Assembly (NCBI GenBank): GCA_965248855.1
Contig: CBDFKQ010000010.1
Location: forward strand, 62,001 to 126,000
Direction of reading: 5' to 3'
Length of the DNA stretch: 64,000 nucleotides
Source of the DNA: CBDFKQ01 sp965248855
GTDB taxonomy: Bacteria > Bacteroidota > Bacteroidia > Cytophagales > 172606-1
The notes beneath the pieces were generated by a model. The model ran no database searches. It saw only the letters and a list, made by a program, of their open reading frames with translations, and was not told where the DNA came from. Of this stretch, positions 9,016 to 16,801 are shown piece by piece. Position 1 is the stretch's first letter. The number at the start of each line of letters is the position of its first letter. The position numbers and the translations under genes were made by a program.

Positions 9016-9221
9016 CTAAATTCCAGTGGCTTCCATGGCTACTGTATCTACCTTGCATTCTTTTAACCATGCTACAAGGGTTTCCAAATCTTCTGTAAAA
9101 GCACCAAAAGCTTTTATAGGTTCTGATAAATCAGGGTTTACAGCTACAAAATGCTCTTTACTGGAAATGTCAATCCGGCAGCATTAGGAGAAATAATGGG
9201 AAATGCTTTTTTGTGTGTCAT
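9016..9221 (-). mobile_element. IS110-family transposase remnant (N-terminal piece, frameshifted)
   Basis: On the minus strand an ATG at 9221 opens MTHKKAFPIISPNAAG and then, one missing base later, continues in another frame as DISSKEHFVAVNPDL, FGAFTEDLETLVAWLKECKV and DTVAMEATGI before a TAG at 9016-9018. This is the start of the DEDD catalytic domain of IS110-type transposases (first catalytic Asp in GIDIS, then the MEATG motif). Intact proteins have about 340 residues, so about 80% is gone, including the serine-containing C-terminal domain. No element ends are recognisable. The rest of the 601-base gap 8733-9333 holds only a short GC-richer patch (8935-8960) and no gene that I can identify. 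Confidence 0.8.
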
Positions 9222-9333
9222 GCTTTTAAAATTTAAAGTATAAAAAGCAGTGCATTTGTTCTTTCCAGATTCCTATAAGCTCTTAAACGGGGTCCTAATA
9301 AATTATGAAATACTTAAATGCCTATTTTAAAAA

Positions 9334-11124
9334 TTAAAAATGAATTTCTAACCAAACCGCCAGAGTAGCAATTGCATAAATTTCGGAAGTATAATCAATT
9401 TTTTTTAATTGATGAGCTTTAATAATATTTTGAATATTTTGAAAAGAAACGAATTCAAAAACCTTTGAAGTTGGATTCTGCAATGTAGATAGAATTTCTT
9501 TACCGGGTTTTTCAAATAACCAATTCCCAAAAGGAATACCCAAACCTTCTTTTTTTCTTTTTGTAAAAATATCTCCTCCTTTATTCGTCAAAACTTTTTT
9601 CAGCAACCATTTTTTTCCATGTTTCAAAATATAATTACCACTTAAGTTTTGTGTATAATAAATAATATTTTGATCTAAAAACGGCAAGCGTACTTCAACA
9701 CTACTTTGCATTGCTAATTGATCAGTAATTTTGAGAATATCGGATACCAAATAATTGTTTTGATCATACTTTAGCGCCCATTTTACTAAGTCCTCTTCAA
9801 AAATTTCTCTATTATTAATATCTATATTAATATTTTCAAAAACAGGTAATAGAGCGGTAAAATTTATAAAAGTTTGTTGGGGGTTAATATCTATTTGTTG
9901 AATAAATTTTTTAAATAATCTTAATTGTTTTGGAAAGTGAATTAAATTTTTTTTCAACACTTTCATATTCACCTTAAGAAAATGATGATAATTTAAATAT
10001 TTTTTAAATGCCTCATGTCGGTTATAACCTCCAAACATTTCATCTGCGCCGGCTCCCGACAGCATAACTTTTAATCCTTGTTCTTTTGCGCCTTCTGCCA
10101 ATAAATATGTTGACCAACTACCTGAATCGGCTACAGGTTGGTCTATCTTTTCAATAAAACTTTGAAAATTATTTAAAAAATTTGCATCAATATTTATTTC
10201 ATTATACTCTCCTCCGTATTGTTTTGCAGCCAGTCGAGCATATTGTACATCTTTTGTTAAATTATTATTTGAAATGGTAAAGCATGGAATATTTTTATAA
10301 CCTGATTGTTGCATTAACGATAATAATAATGTAGAATCAACGCCTCCACTTAAAAATAAGCCCACATTTACATCAGCCTGAATGTAATTTTGAACTGTAT
10401 CATGTAAAATTTCATCAAGGTTTGTTGAATTTTCCTTTTCAATTACTAAAGCAGTAAAATTATTTTTTTTGTAGAAATCTTGGTCTTTCCACTCATATAA
10501 AATTCCTCTTTCTACATCAGTAATATTTTTAAAAAAGGTTTGTGGAGATTTTGCAAACCTGAAATTTAAGTATTGTGGTATTTGAGAAAAGTCTAATTTT
10601 TTTTCAACTAATCCTGAGGCTATTATTGATTTAATTTCAGACGAAAAAATTATATAATTATTATCTTGAAATGAATAAAGCGGTTTTATTCCCATTTTAT
10701 CTCGGGCAACCCAAATGTTTTCTTTTCTTTTATCTATAAAAACAAACGAAAACATTCCGTTTAAATCTTTAATCCCCTCCTCACCGTTTTCTATTAACCA
10801 ATATAAAAGTGTTTCAGTATCGGAGGTGGTTTTAAAAATATATCTATTTTCCAGCTGCTTCCTTAAAATTTGATGATTATAAATTTCTCCATTAAAAGAA
10901 ATAATATAATTTTCATCTGTCGAAACAAAAGGCATATTAGCATTATCGCTTATATCATTAATTTTAAGTCGGTTGTTGCCAATAAAGATTTTGATATTTT
11001 GGAAATTAATTTCTAAAAAACTCTTCGCGTCAGGGCCGCGATGCCGGGTATTGAAAAGCATGTTTTCAATTGGCTGTGCATTAATTTTATTTCTTTTATC
11101 AATAATTAAATGAACTCCACACAC
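9334..11124 (-). CDS. asnB: Asparagine synthetase B (glutamine-hydrolysing)
   Basis: A 596-residue two-domain enzyme converting aspartate, glutamine and ATP to asparagine. The N-terminal class II glutaminase starts MCGVHLI, leaving Cys2 as the nucleophile after Met removal, and carries the RHRGPDAK and FNGEIYNH motifs. The C-terminal synthetase has the PP-loop LSGGVDSTLLLSLM around residue 259, followed by LSGAGADEMFGGYNRH. It lies 45 bases after the lytic transglycosylase gene on the same strand and probably shares its transcript. Some relatives of this type belong to polysaccharide or secondary-metabolite clusters, but no such genes adjoin it apart from the decayed aminotransferase at 7.5 kb. 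Confidence 0.92.
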   Translation of the reverse strand: MCGVHLIIDKRNKINAQPIENMLFNTRHRGPDAKSFLEINFQNIKIFIGNNRLKINDISDNANMPFVSTDENYIISFNGEIYNHQILRKQLENRYIFKTTSDTETLLYWLIENGEEGIKDLNGMFSFVFIDKRKENIWVARDKMGIKPLYSFQDNNYIIFSSEIKSIIASGLVEKKLDFSQIPQYLNFRFAKSPQTFFKNITDVERGILYEWKDQDFYKKNNFTALVIEKENSTNLDEILHDTVQNYIQADVNVGLFLSGGVDSTLLLSLMQQSGYKNIPCFTISNNNLTKDVQYARLAAKQYGGEYNEINIDANFLNNFQSFIEKIDQPVADSGSWSTYLLAEGAKEQGLKVMLSGAGADEMFGGYNRHEAFKKYLNYHHFLKVNMKVLKKNLIHFPKQLRLFKKFIQQIDINPQQTFINFTALLPVFENINIDINNREIFEEDLVKWALKYDQNNYLVSDILKITDQLAMQSSVEVRLPFLDQNIIYYTQNLSGNYILKHGKKWLLKKVLTNKGGDIFTKRKKEGLGIPFGNWLFEKPGKEILSTLQNPTSKVFEFVSFQNIQNIIKAHQLKKIDYTSEIYAIATLAVWLEIHF

Positions 11125-11169
11125 GGTGCATTTATTAAAATTAAAATTTTAGGTGTGAGAAGAAAAAAA

Positions 11170-13077
11170 TTAATTTTTACTGTTTCCTTTTATTTTTAAT
11201 TTTTCACCAACCCTTATTTTTGTTTCTGTTTTACCATTCAAATCTAAAATTTCTTGCACTGTTGTATTATAATTCCATGCAATTTTAAATAATGATTCAC
11301 CAGGTTGAACAATGTGTTCAGTGATTCCTGTTGGTACGACTAATTTACTAGGTTGGATCGTATTGGTTTTTATTTCTAACTTCTGACCGGCTTTTATTCC
11401 TTCGGTTTCTGTTAAATTATTCCAATCTTTAAGGTTTGTAACTGTAGTATTGTATTGGCGGGCAATAGAAAATAGAGTTTCTTTATCTGCTACTATATGA
11501 ATTTTATCTGCTTTATCATCAGTTAACTTTAAATCTTCATTTAAAATAGGTTTATCACTTTTAATATCTTCGCTTTTATTGGTGCTTAAAGCTTTTTCTT
11601 CATCGTACGGCTTTGAATAAATGGTATCAATTTTTAATATTTCTTTTTTCTTTGGTACAACTAATTCTTCTTTTTTAGTTTCCATTTTCTTAACACTGGC
11701 AACCATAACCTTTTCGAATTTTACTTCTTCATCTTTATGCCTTCTCTTTTGAAGATATAAAATCCTTCCTGTTTGTAGTTTTTCATTACCACCCATTCTA
11801 TTTTTATGCAAAAGCTGATCTAATTTTATACCATTTATTTGTGCAACCTGCCAAATTGTTTCTCCACTTTGAACTGTGTAATATTCTTTCCATCCTGTTT
11901 TACTTTTCTTTTTCAAATAATATGCCTGACCTATAATTGCTTTATCACTTATATCAATATCATTAAAAGCTAAGAATTTTTTGAGGCTTATGCTCCCCCT
12001 ATCTGCAAGTTTTTGAAAATTATCGCCGTTTTGTGCTAATACAACCTCTTTATCATTGTATAAAAACACACCGATTTTATTTGTTTTTACAACAGTTGTA
12101 TATGGGTTCTTTTTAAATACTAAAAAAGCTTCACTCATTTTCACAGGTTCTTCTTTAGGAAATAAATTGGGATCCGGTGGAGGTGGGATTTTATTTGCAA
12201 CAACTGGTACAGATTGATAATCGACCGGTATTATCACATTATAAATTTTATCTTCAGGCACTCTCTGGCAGATAAGCCATTTATTATAAAGTTTGATGGT
12301 TTCAAGTGAAATGTTCATTTCTTCTGAAACTTCTTTCAAGGTCATGCCATTTGCCTGTGAGTGAATTAAAAGGGAAATTAAATTTTTTGGTCTGTTTTTT
12401 AAAGCGTCTTGTAGAACAAGTTTATGCGCCAAACATCTCAAAACATACCAATGGGTATTGCCATCAATATCCATTCTGTCAGTTCCAATTTCATTATCTT
12501 TCATTCGAGCCCTCACACCTGTTAATCCCAAATTATAAGATAATAAAGTATGTACCCAGTTTTTTGTAAAAAAATTATTTCTTTTTAAATAACGAGCTGC
12601 ACTTCTGGTAGAATTTACAATATTTTTTCTTTCATCAATGTTATCATTGATTATTAAACCCATTTCCATTGCAGTGGCTTGTTTAAATTGCCAATAACCA
12701 ACAGCGTTTGATGTTGATACTGCATCAGCTTGCAAGGCGCTTTCCTGCACAGCAAGAAATTTAAAATCTTCAGGAATGTTTTCTTCTTGTAAAATTTTTT
12801 CCATTACTGGAAAAAATCTAAAAATACGGGCTATTAATATATTAAAATGTTGTTCACTTTTTAATAATCGTTGGGCGTCAGTTTTGATTTTATTTCGTGC
12901 ATAATCATCTATCAAAAGCCTCACACCTGCAAATTCCATTTCTTGCGGCACATCAATATCTTTATATGCAATGGTTTGTATTTGAGAGAAACCAGACAGT
13001 ATACCAAAGCAAAAGAAAAAAAATAACAAAATTACTTTGAATGAAAAGGCATTAATAAATTTAATTTTCATTCGCAC
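11170..13077 (-). CDS. Membrane-bound lytic murein transglycosylase, MltD-like, with three LysM domains
   Basis: A 635-residue exported protein. A hydrophobic signal (about 10-32, ending FSQ) precedes an SLT goose-type lysozyme domain (about 95-225), with the catalytic Glu in VQESALQADAVSTSNAVGYW near residue 111 and the AARYLKRN and LLSYNLGLTGV motifs. A linker follows, then three LysM peptidoglycan-binding domains near residues 399-442 (YYTVQSGETIWQVA), 526-570 and 587-630 (EHIVQPGESLFKIAWNYN). It cleaves glycan strands with formation of 1,6-anhydro-MurNAc. The stretch 440-525 is rich in Lys/Glu and probably disordered. It appears to be the first gene of a pair with asnB; a TACATTTG -7-like box lies at 13117-13124. 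Confidence 0.92.
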   Translation of the reverse strand: MRMKIKFINAFSFKVILLFFFFCFGILSGFSQIQTIAYKDIDVPQEMEFAGVRLLIDDYARNKIKTDAQRLLKSEQHFNILIARIFRFFPVMEKILQEENIPEDFKFLAVQESALQADAVSTSNAVGYWQFKQATAMEMGLIINDNIDERKNIVNSTRSAARYLKRNNFFTKNWVHTLLSYNLGLTGVRARMKDNEIGTDRMDIDGNTHWYVLRCLAHKLVLQDALKNRPKNLISLLIHSQANGMTLKEVSEEMNISLETIKLYNKWLICQRVPEDKIYNVIIPVDYQSVPVVANKIPPPPDPNLFPKEEPVKMSEAFLVFKKNPYTTVVKTNKIGVFLYNDKEVVLAQNGDNFQKLADRGSISLKKFLAFNDIDISDKAIIGQAYYLKKKSKTGWKEYYTVQSGETIWQVAQINGIKLDQLLHKNRMGGNEKLQTGRILYLQKRRHKDEEVKFEKVMVASVKKMETKKEELVVPKKKEILKIDTIYSKPYDEEKALSTNKSEDIKSDKPILNEDLKLTDDKADKIHIVADKETLFSIARQYNTTVTNLKDWNNLTETEGIKAGQKLEIKTNTIQPSKLVVPTGITEHIVQPGESLFKIAWNYNTTVQEILDLNGKTETKIRVGEKLKIKGNSKN

Positions 13078-13158
13078 GAATGTTTAAATTTCAGTATGTA
13101 AGCGTTTTAATTATTGCAAATGTAATACATTCTGAAATATTTGGAAGAGTTTGCAAGA

Positions 13159-13803
13159 TCAAACAGTTTTTCGAGCTACCATTAAGCCGTCTCTGATTGG
13201 GAAAAGAACATTTTCTACTCTAATATCCTCATTTATTTTTTTATTGAATGCAATCATATTAATCGTATCCTTATCATTTTGAAATTTTTCATCTATTAAT
13301 TTGCCCTTCCACAAAACATTATCGGCAATAATGTAACCACCTTTTCGCACCTTATCAAAAATAAGGTCATAATAAATGATATAATTCATTTTGTCGGCAT
13401 CAATAAAAACAATATCAAAAGTTTCGGTAAGACCGGGTATAATTTGTACAGCATTTCCTACTCTGTAATCAATTTTATATTTGTAAATCGATTCGTTAAA
13501 ATATCCGCGAACTGTATTTTCTAACTCTTCATTAATATCAATAGTAATTATTTTTCCATCATCTGTTAATCCTTCAGCAAGGCATAAAGCTGAATAACCG
13601 GTATAAGTACCGATTTCTAAAATAGCTGCCGGCTTTACCATTTGTGAAAAAATTGATAAAACTCTTCCTTGTAAATGCCCTGAAAGCATGTTAGGCATTA
13701 ATACTTTTAAATAAGTTTCGTGGTTTATTTTCTTTAATAAAGCGTTTTCAGGTGTAGAATGATTTTCCGAATATTGTAAAATATCGTTATTAAGTATTTC
13801 CAT
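13159..13803 (-). CDS. Class I SAM-dependent O-methyltransferase (YrrM/CCoAOMT-like)
   Basis: A 214-residue protein with the Rossmann-type SAM motif ILEIGTYTGYSALCLAEGL at about 61-79, the acidic loop IITIDINEELENTV, the DIVFIDADKMNYIIYYD metal/catalytic segment and VLWKGKL. This order is that of the methyltransferase 3 family (caffeoyl-CoA O-methyltransferase, TrmR/YrrM). The family includes small-molecule and tRNA 5-hydroxyuridine methyltransferases, so the substrate is open. It lies eight bases after the DUF1569 gene, suggesting co-transcription. Confidence 0.88.
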   Translation of the reverse strand: MEILNNDILQYSENHSTPENALLKKINHETYLKVLMPNMLSGHLQGRVLSIFSQMVKPAAILEIGTYTGYSALCLAEGLTDDGKIITIDINEELENTVRGYFNESIYKYKIDYRVGNAVQIIPGLTETFDIVFIDADKMNYIIYYDLIFDKVRKGGYIIADNVLWKGKLIDEKFQNDKDTINMIAFNKKINEDIRVENVLFPIRDGLMVARKTV

Positions 13804-13811
13804 AAATCTTT

Positions 13812-14270
13812 TTAAACTCCAAATTGGGTAAAATGGTGGTCAAGATGTTTATAAAACATATTATTCCATTCATCTTTAGTGAGCTTTCCAAATGAATGTG
13901 AAGCTTTGTTATCAAAATAAACTTCACTTAATTGTTGGGTTTTGAGTAAATAAGCAATTAAACGTTCTTTTTCTTTTTCAAAATCTCTTAACTCTTTAAT
14001 AAGAAACGAAGGTGCTGTTTGTAAATTAATTTTATAAGGAACCTCACTCGTTACAATCTTTTTCAAAAAAAGCCTTAACAGCATTTTAACAAATATATTT
14101 GGCTTTGGGTGATTGTTTTCAAAAGCCATTTCGTAAGTAACATTACAGTGAGCCAACATTTGTTGAACATTCATTTTTCCCCATTTAGGGAAAGTAGCAG
14201 GTGTTAATTTATTAAGTCTGTTAATAATAGTATCAACAACCTCTTTTGTAAAAATATTTGGAAATGCCAT
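13812..14270 (-). CDS. DUF1569 / DinB-superfamily protein
   Basis: A 152-residue protein with the DUF1569 pattern: KWGKMNVQQMLAHCNVTYEM near residue 30 and a C-terminal FGKLTKDEWNNMFYKHLDHH. The spaced histidines (in AHCN and in KHLDHH) fit the metal-binding triad of the DinB-like four-helix bundle. The molecular function of DUF1569 proteins is unknown; DinB-fold relatives include thiol-dependent transferases. It lies between fmt (upstream by 89 bases) and the O-methyltransferase, eight bases downstream. Confidence 0.85.
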   Translation of the reverse strand: MAFPNIFTKEVVDTIINRLNKLTPATFPKWGKMNVQQMLAHCNVTYEMAFENNHPKPNIFVKMLLRLFLKKIVTSEVPYKINLQTAPSFLIKELRDFEKEKERLIAYLLKTQQLSEVYFDNKASHSFGKLTKDEWNNMFYKHLDHHFTQFGV

Positions 14271-14359
14271 TTGTGGAAAATTTAAATTATAAATATACTT
14301 TTCTCAAACTTAATATTATTTCATAAATCATTTATAATTTTTAATGTGTGTCGAATTAA

Positions 14360-15277
14360 CTACGAAATAATTTTATTTCCCCTTAAAAATTCTACCGTTT
14401 TCATTCTCTTTTTTCCTTCCGGTTGTAATTCTAATATTGAAATCCAACCATCATGTGTTTTAAAATAAATAAAAGATTTTTGATCGGTTTCAATTATTGA
14501 TATATCAATATCGTTTTTTTGATAATTTATTTTTTCTGTTTCAAAAATTTTACAAATTTTACCATTTAAGGTTGTCCAAGCGGCAGGATATGGTGCAAGG
14601 CCTCTGATAAAATTGTATACTTTTTCAGCTGATTGATTCCAATTAATTTCGCAAGTTTCCTTAAAAATTTTCGGTGCGAGTTTTATATCATCGTTTAAAT
14701 TTTGAGGTAGTTGTGGGTAATTATTTTGCTCAATGGCTTCAACCGTTTTCACAACTAAATCCCCACCTTTTATCATTAATCTTTCATAAAGAGAACCTGC
14801 ATTGTCATTTTCATTAATTTTTTCTTTTTCCCGGAAAATTATATTTCCGGTATCTATTTCGTGTTGAAGAAAAAAAGTGGTTAAACCTGTTTCTTTCTCT
14901 CCATTTATAATTGCCCAATTAATTGGAGCTGCACCTCTGTATTGAGGCAAAAGTGAGGCGTGTAAATTAAATGTTCCTAATCGAGGCATGTTCCACAGCA
15001 CTTCAGGTAACATGCGAAAAGCAACAACTATCTGCAAATCCGCATTAAATGATTTTATTTTTTCTAAAAATTCAGGATTTTTTAATTTTTCAGGTTGAAG
15101 AACAGGAATATTATATTTTATCGCGCAATCTTTAACGGGAGATGATAAAATTTTTAACCCACGGCCGGCAGGTTTATCGGGTGCCGTAATTACTGCAACA
15201 ACATTTTTCCCCGATTCAATTAATTTTTCTAAAGTTGGTACTGCAAATTCTGGAGTACCCATAAAAACTATTTTCAT
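14360..15277 (-). CDS. fmt: Methionyl-tRNA formyltransferase
   Basis: A 305-residue enzyme that formylates initiator Met-tRNA. The N-terminal formyltransferase domain (1-190) shows MKIVFMGTPEFAVPTLEKL, the ITAPDKPAGRG loop, the catalytic region FNLHASLLPQYRGAAPINWA and the HEIDTGNI motif. The C-terminal anticodon-side domain begins near residue 205. Odd feature: residues 251-262 are NYQKNDIDISII, the exact peptide found in the Ppx/GppA protein of this window, encoded by an identical 36-bp DNA segment within a variable loop of the C-terminal domain. The surrounding conserved block DGWISILELQPEGKKRM is intact, so the protein is expected to fold and work. Confidence 0.96.
   Translation of the reverse strand: MKIVFMGTPEFAVPTLEKLIESGKNVVAVITAPDKPAGRGLKILSSPVKDCAIKYNIPVLQPEKLKNPEFLEKIKSFNADLQIVVAFRMLPEVLWNMPRLGTFNLHASLLPQYRGAAPINWAIINGEKETGLTTFFLQHEIDTGNIIFREKEKINENDNAGSLYERLMIKGGDLVVKTVEAIEQNNYPQLPQNLNDDIKLAPKIFKETCEINWNQSAEKVYNFIRGLAPYPAAWTTLNGKICKIFETEKINYQKNDIDISIIETDQKSFIYFKTHDGWISILELQPEGKKRMKTVEFLRGNKIIS
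14492..14527 (-). repeat. Protein-embedded palindromic element inside fmt (identical to copy in ppx/gppA)
   Basis: These 36 bases are identical to 8037-8072. They lie exactly on codon boundaries (residues 251-262) and code NYQKNDIDISII. An intergenic relative at 60155-60190 matches 23 of 24 bases over the palindromic half. Flanking sequences of the two genic copies differ, so the shared block is sharply bounded. Confidence 0.8.
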
Positions 15278-15331
15278 TTTGAATATTTATAATAAAAACT
15301 ATTTTTTGAGAATTTTTCTCATTGCAAAGCA

Positions 15332-15362
15332 TTTGCAGGTTTATGTTTTATATATATCTTTG
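15332..15362 (+). promoter_or_regulatory. Bacteroidota-type promoter of the greA leader / small RNA
   Basis: -33 TTTG (15332-15335), a 19-base spacer and -7 TATCTTTG (15355-15362), an exact fit to TTTG-N19-TAnnTTTG. The predicted start is near 15368, after which come a large hairpin and a terminator rather than an immediate gene. Confidence 0.7.
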
Positions 15363-15368
15363 CAAAGA

Positions 15369-15559
15369 TATTCAAATAAAAAACCTTCATATTCATTTAT
15401 AATGAGTAGGCATTTTTTGCAAGCTCTTTTTGAAATAAATATGAAGGTTTGTATATTTAAAACGTGGAAAAAAAACTTTTTATCTTGCGAAAATACCATT
15501 AGATTGCTTATCTCCAATATTTAATATTTTGGAAACGGTAGGTCATCTACCGTTTTTTT
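15369..15559 (+). ncRNA. Candidate ~190-nt small RNA or attenuated greA leader
   Basis: Between a consensus promoter and an intrinsic terminator there is no convincing reading frame. The predicted RNA carries a 13-base perfect inverted repeat, AAACCTTCATATT (15381-15393) with AATATGAAGGTTT (15438-15450), closing a loop of 44 bases, and ends in the terminator hairpin at 15533-15559. greA starts 54 bases later on the same strand. Two readings fit: a free-standing sRNA of about 190 nt, or a greA leader in which most transcripts stop early, comparable to the GraL RNAs described in the E. coli greA leader. No sequence similarity to GraL is claimed. An ORF from 15279 to 15524 would start upstream of the promoter and has no recognisable product. 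Confidence 0.5.
15533..15559 (+). terminator. Intrinsic terminator upstream of greA
   Basis: AAACGGTAG, loop GTCAT, CTACCGTTT, followed directly by a T-run. It is a nine-pair perfect stem and lies 54 bases before the greA ATG, on the same strand. Confidence 0.8.
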
Positions 15560-15613
15560 GTTTATTTAATTGCAAGAGAAGTAATTACTTTTAAAAAAAT
15601 TAATAATAAAACT

Positions 15614-16087
15614 ATGTCAAAAATTCAGTATTATACCGAGGAAGGGTTGAATAGACTAAAAGAAAAACTTACTGATCTAAAATTTAGAGGGAGAACCGAT
15701 ATTGCAAAACAAATTGCAGAAGCACGCGATAAAGGTGATTTGAGTGAAAATGCAGAATATGATGCAGCAAAAGATGCGCAGGGAATGTTGGAGATGGAAA
15801 TAAAAAAATTAGACGATCTGGTTGCAAATGCTCGCTTAATCGATGAATCAAAAATAGATTCATCTCAAGTTTCAATTCTATCTAAAGTAAAAATAAAAAA
15901 TAAAAAAAATAATACTACCGTTAATTATATGTTGGTTGCTGAGGAAGAAGCAGATTTAAAAGCCGGCAAAATTTCAATTAATTCATTGATAGGAAAAGGT
16001 TTATTAGGAAAAAAAGTTGGGGATTTAGCAACTATAGAAGTTCCGGTAGGAATAATGGAATTTGAGATTTTAGAAATAAGCAGGTAA
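15614..16087 (+). CDS. greA: Transcription elongation factor GreA
   Basis: A 157-residue factor that enters the RNA polymerase secondary channel and stimulates cleavage of backtracked transcripts. The N-terminal antiparallel coiled coil (1-75) carries the acidic tip motif ARDKGDLSENAEYDAAKDAQ, with the Asp and Glu that coordinate the catalytic Mg2+. The FKBP-like C-terminal domain includes NSLIGKGLLGKKVGD. Length is standard. It is preceded by a terminator-containing leader and followed five bases after its stop by a GC-rich inverted repeat that could end its transcript. Confidence 0.96.
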   Translation: MSKIQYYTEEGLNRLKEKLTDLKFRGRTDIAKQIAEARDKGDLSENAEYDAAKDAQGMLEMEIKKLDDLVANARLIDESKIDSSQVSILSKVKIKNKKNNTTVNYMLVAEEEADLKAGKISINSLIGKGLLGKKVGDLATIEVPVGIMEFEILEISR

Positions 16088-16091
16088 GTTT

Positions 16092-16260
16092 AACCACCCC
16101 CGGCCCCTCCTTGAATTAAGGAGGGAGTTTTGCAGACATTAATTTTTTTATAAGTTTTAAAATTTCTTTTTTCTTTTTTTTAAATATTTTACTGAAAAAT
16201 AATTTTCTAAGCTTTCCAAGTAGTTCCCCTCCTTTTTTCAAGGAGGGGTTAGGGGTGGTT
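16092..16260. repeat. MITE-like inverted-repeat element (AACCACCCC ends)
   Basis: A GC-rich block at 16092-16125 (AACCACCCC, then CCCCTCCTT and AAGGAGGG) returns in inverted form at 16226-16260 (CCCCTCCTT, AAGGAGGGG, then GGGGTGGTT). The two terminal arms of about 35 bases are near-perfect inverted repeats around roughly 100 AT-rich bases. Each arm also folds on its own (CCCTCCTT with AAGGAGGG). The arms stand out from the AT-rich surroundings. The small minus-strand frame here (16116-16298, containing TTPNPSLKKGG) is a by-product of the repeat. No transposase is present. Confidence 0.7.
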
Positions 16261-16288
16261 TTGTATTCATTACTCAATACTAAAAAAA

Positions 16289-16681
16289 ATGCCTTCAATA
16301 TTCACAAAGATTGTAACCGGAGAGATACCTTGCTATAAAGTTGCTGAAGATGAAAATTTTTTGGCATTTTTAGATATTAATCCTCTTACCAAAGGCCATA
16401 CTCTTATAATCCCTAAAAAAGAAATTGATTATATTTTTGATCTGCCTGACGATTTGTATATCGGTATAATGAATTTTGCAAAAAAAATAGCTCCCGCTAT
16501 TCAGAAAGCTTGTCCTTGCTTACGAATTGGTGTTGCAATAATTGGATTAGAAGTACCTCATGCTCATATTCATTTAATACCATTACAAAGTATGCACGAT
16601 ATTAATTTTTCAAACCCCAAGTTAAAATTAAGCAGTGCTGAATTAAATGAAATTGCGAATAACATAAAAAAATATTTATAA
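16289..16681 (+). CDS. HIT-family nucleotide-binding protein (Hint-like)
   Basis: A 130-residue histidine-triad protein. It starts MPSIFTKIVTGEIPCYKVAED, has FLDINPLTKGHTLIIPKKE, and ends with the histidine triad HAHIHLIPL (pattern HxHxHxx) followed by DINFSNPKLKLSS. These are nucleotide hydrolases or transferases acting on AMP-amide type substrates; the central His of the triad is the nucleophile. Length is normal for the Hint branch. It follows greA on the same strand, separated by the inverted-repeat element. Confidence 0.93.
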   Translation: MPSIFTKIVTGEIPCYKVAEDENFLAFLDINPLTKGHTLIIPKKEIDYIFDLPDDLYIGIMNFAKKIAPAIQKACPCLRIGVAIIGLEVPHAHIHLIPLQSMHDINFSNPKLKLSSAELNEIANNIKKYL

Positions 16682-16801
16682 TAAAATTTCCATTGCCCTC
16701 TCTCCAATTTTTTATTATTCTTTTCTTATCAGATTAAACTTTCAAATAAAATTAATCGTTGATAAATTTACAGGATCACGATTTATGCTTATTATTCCCT
16801 C

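Noticed and set aside
15279..15524. Plus-strand frame of 81 residues upstream of greA
   Set aside because: It begins upstream of the predicted promoter start, has no family features, and spans the hairpin; better explained as part of a non-coding leader.
16116..16298. Minus-strand frame of 60 residues
   Set aside because: Its readable part (TTPNPSLKKGG) is a translation of the GC-rich inverted repeat; the remainder is lysine-rich low complexity.
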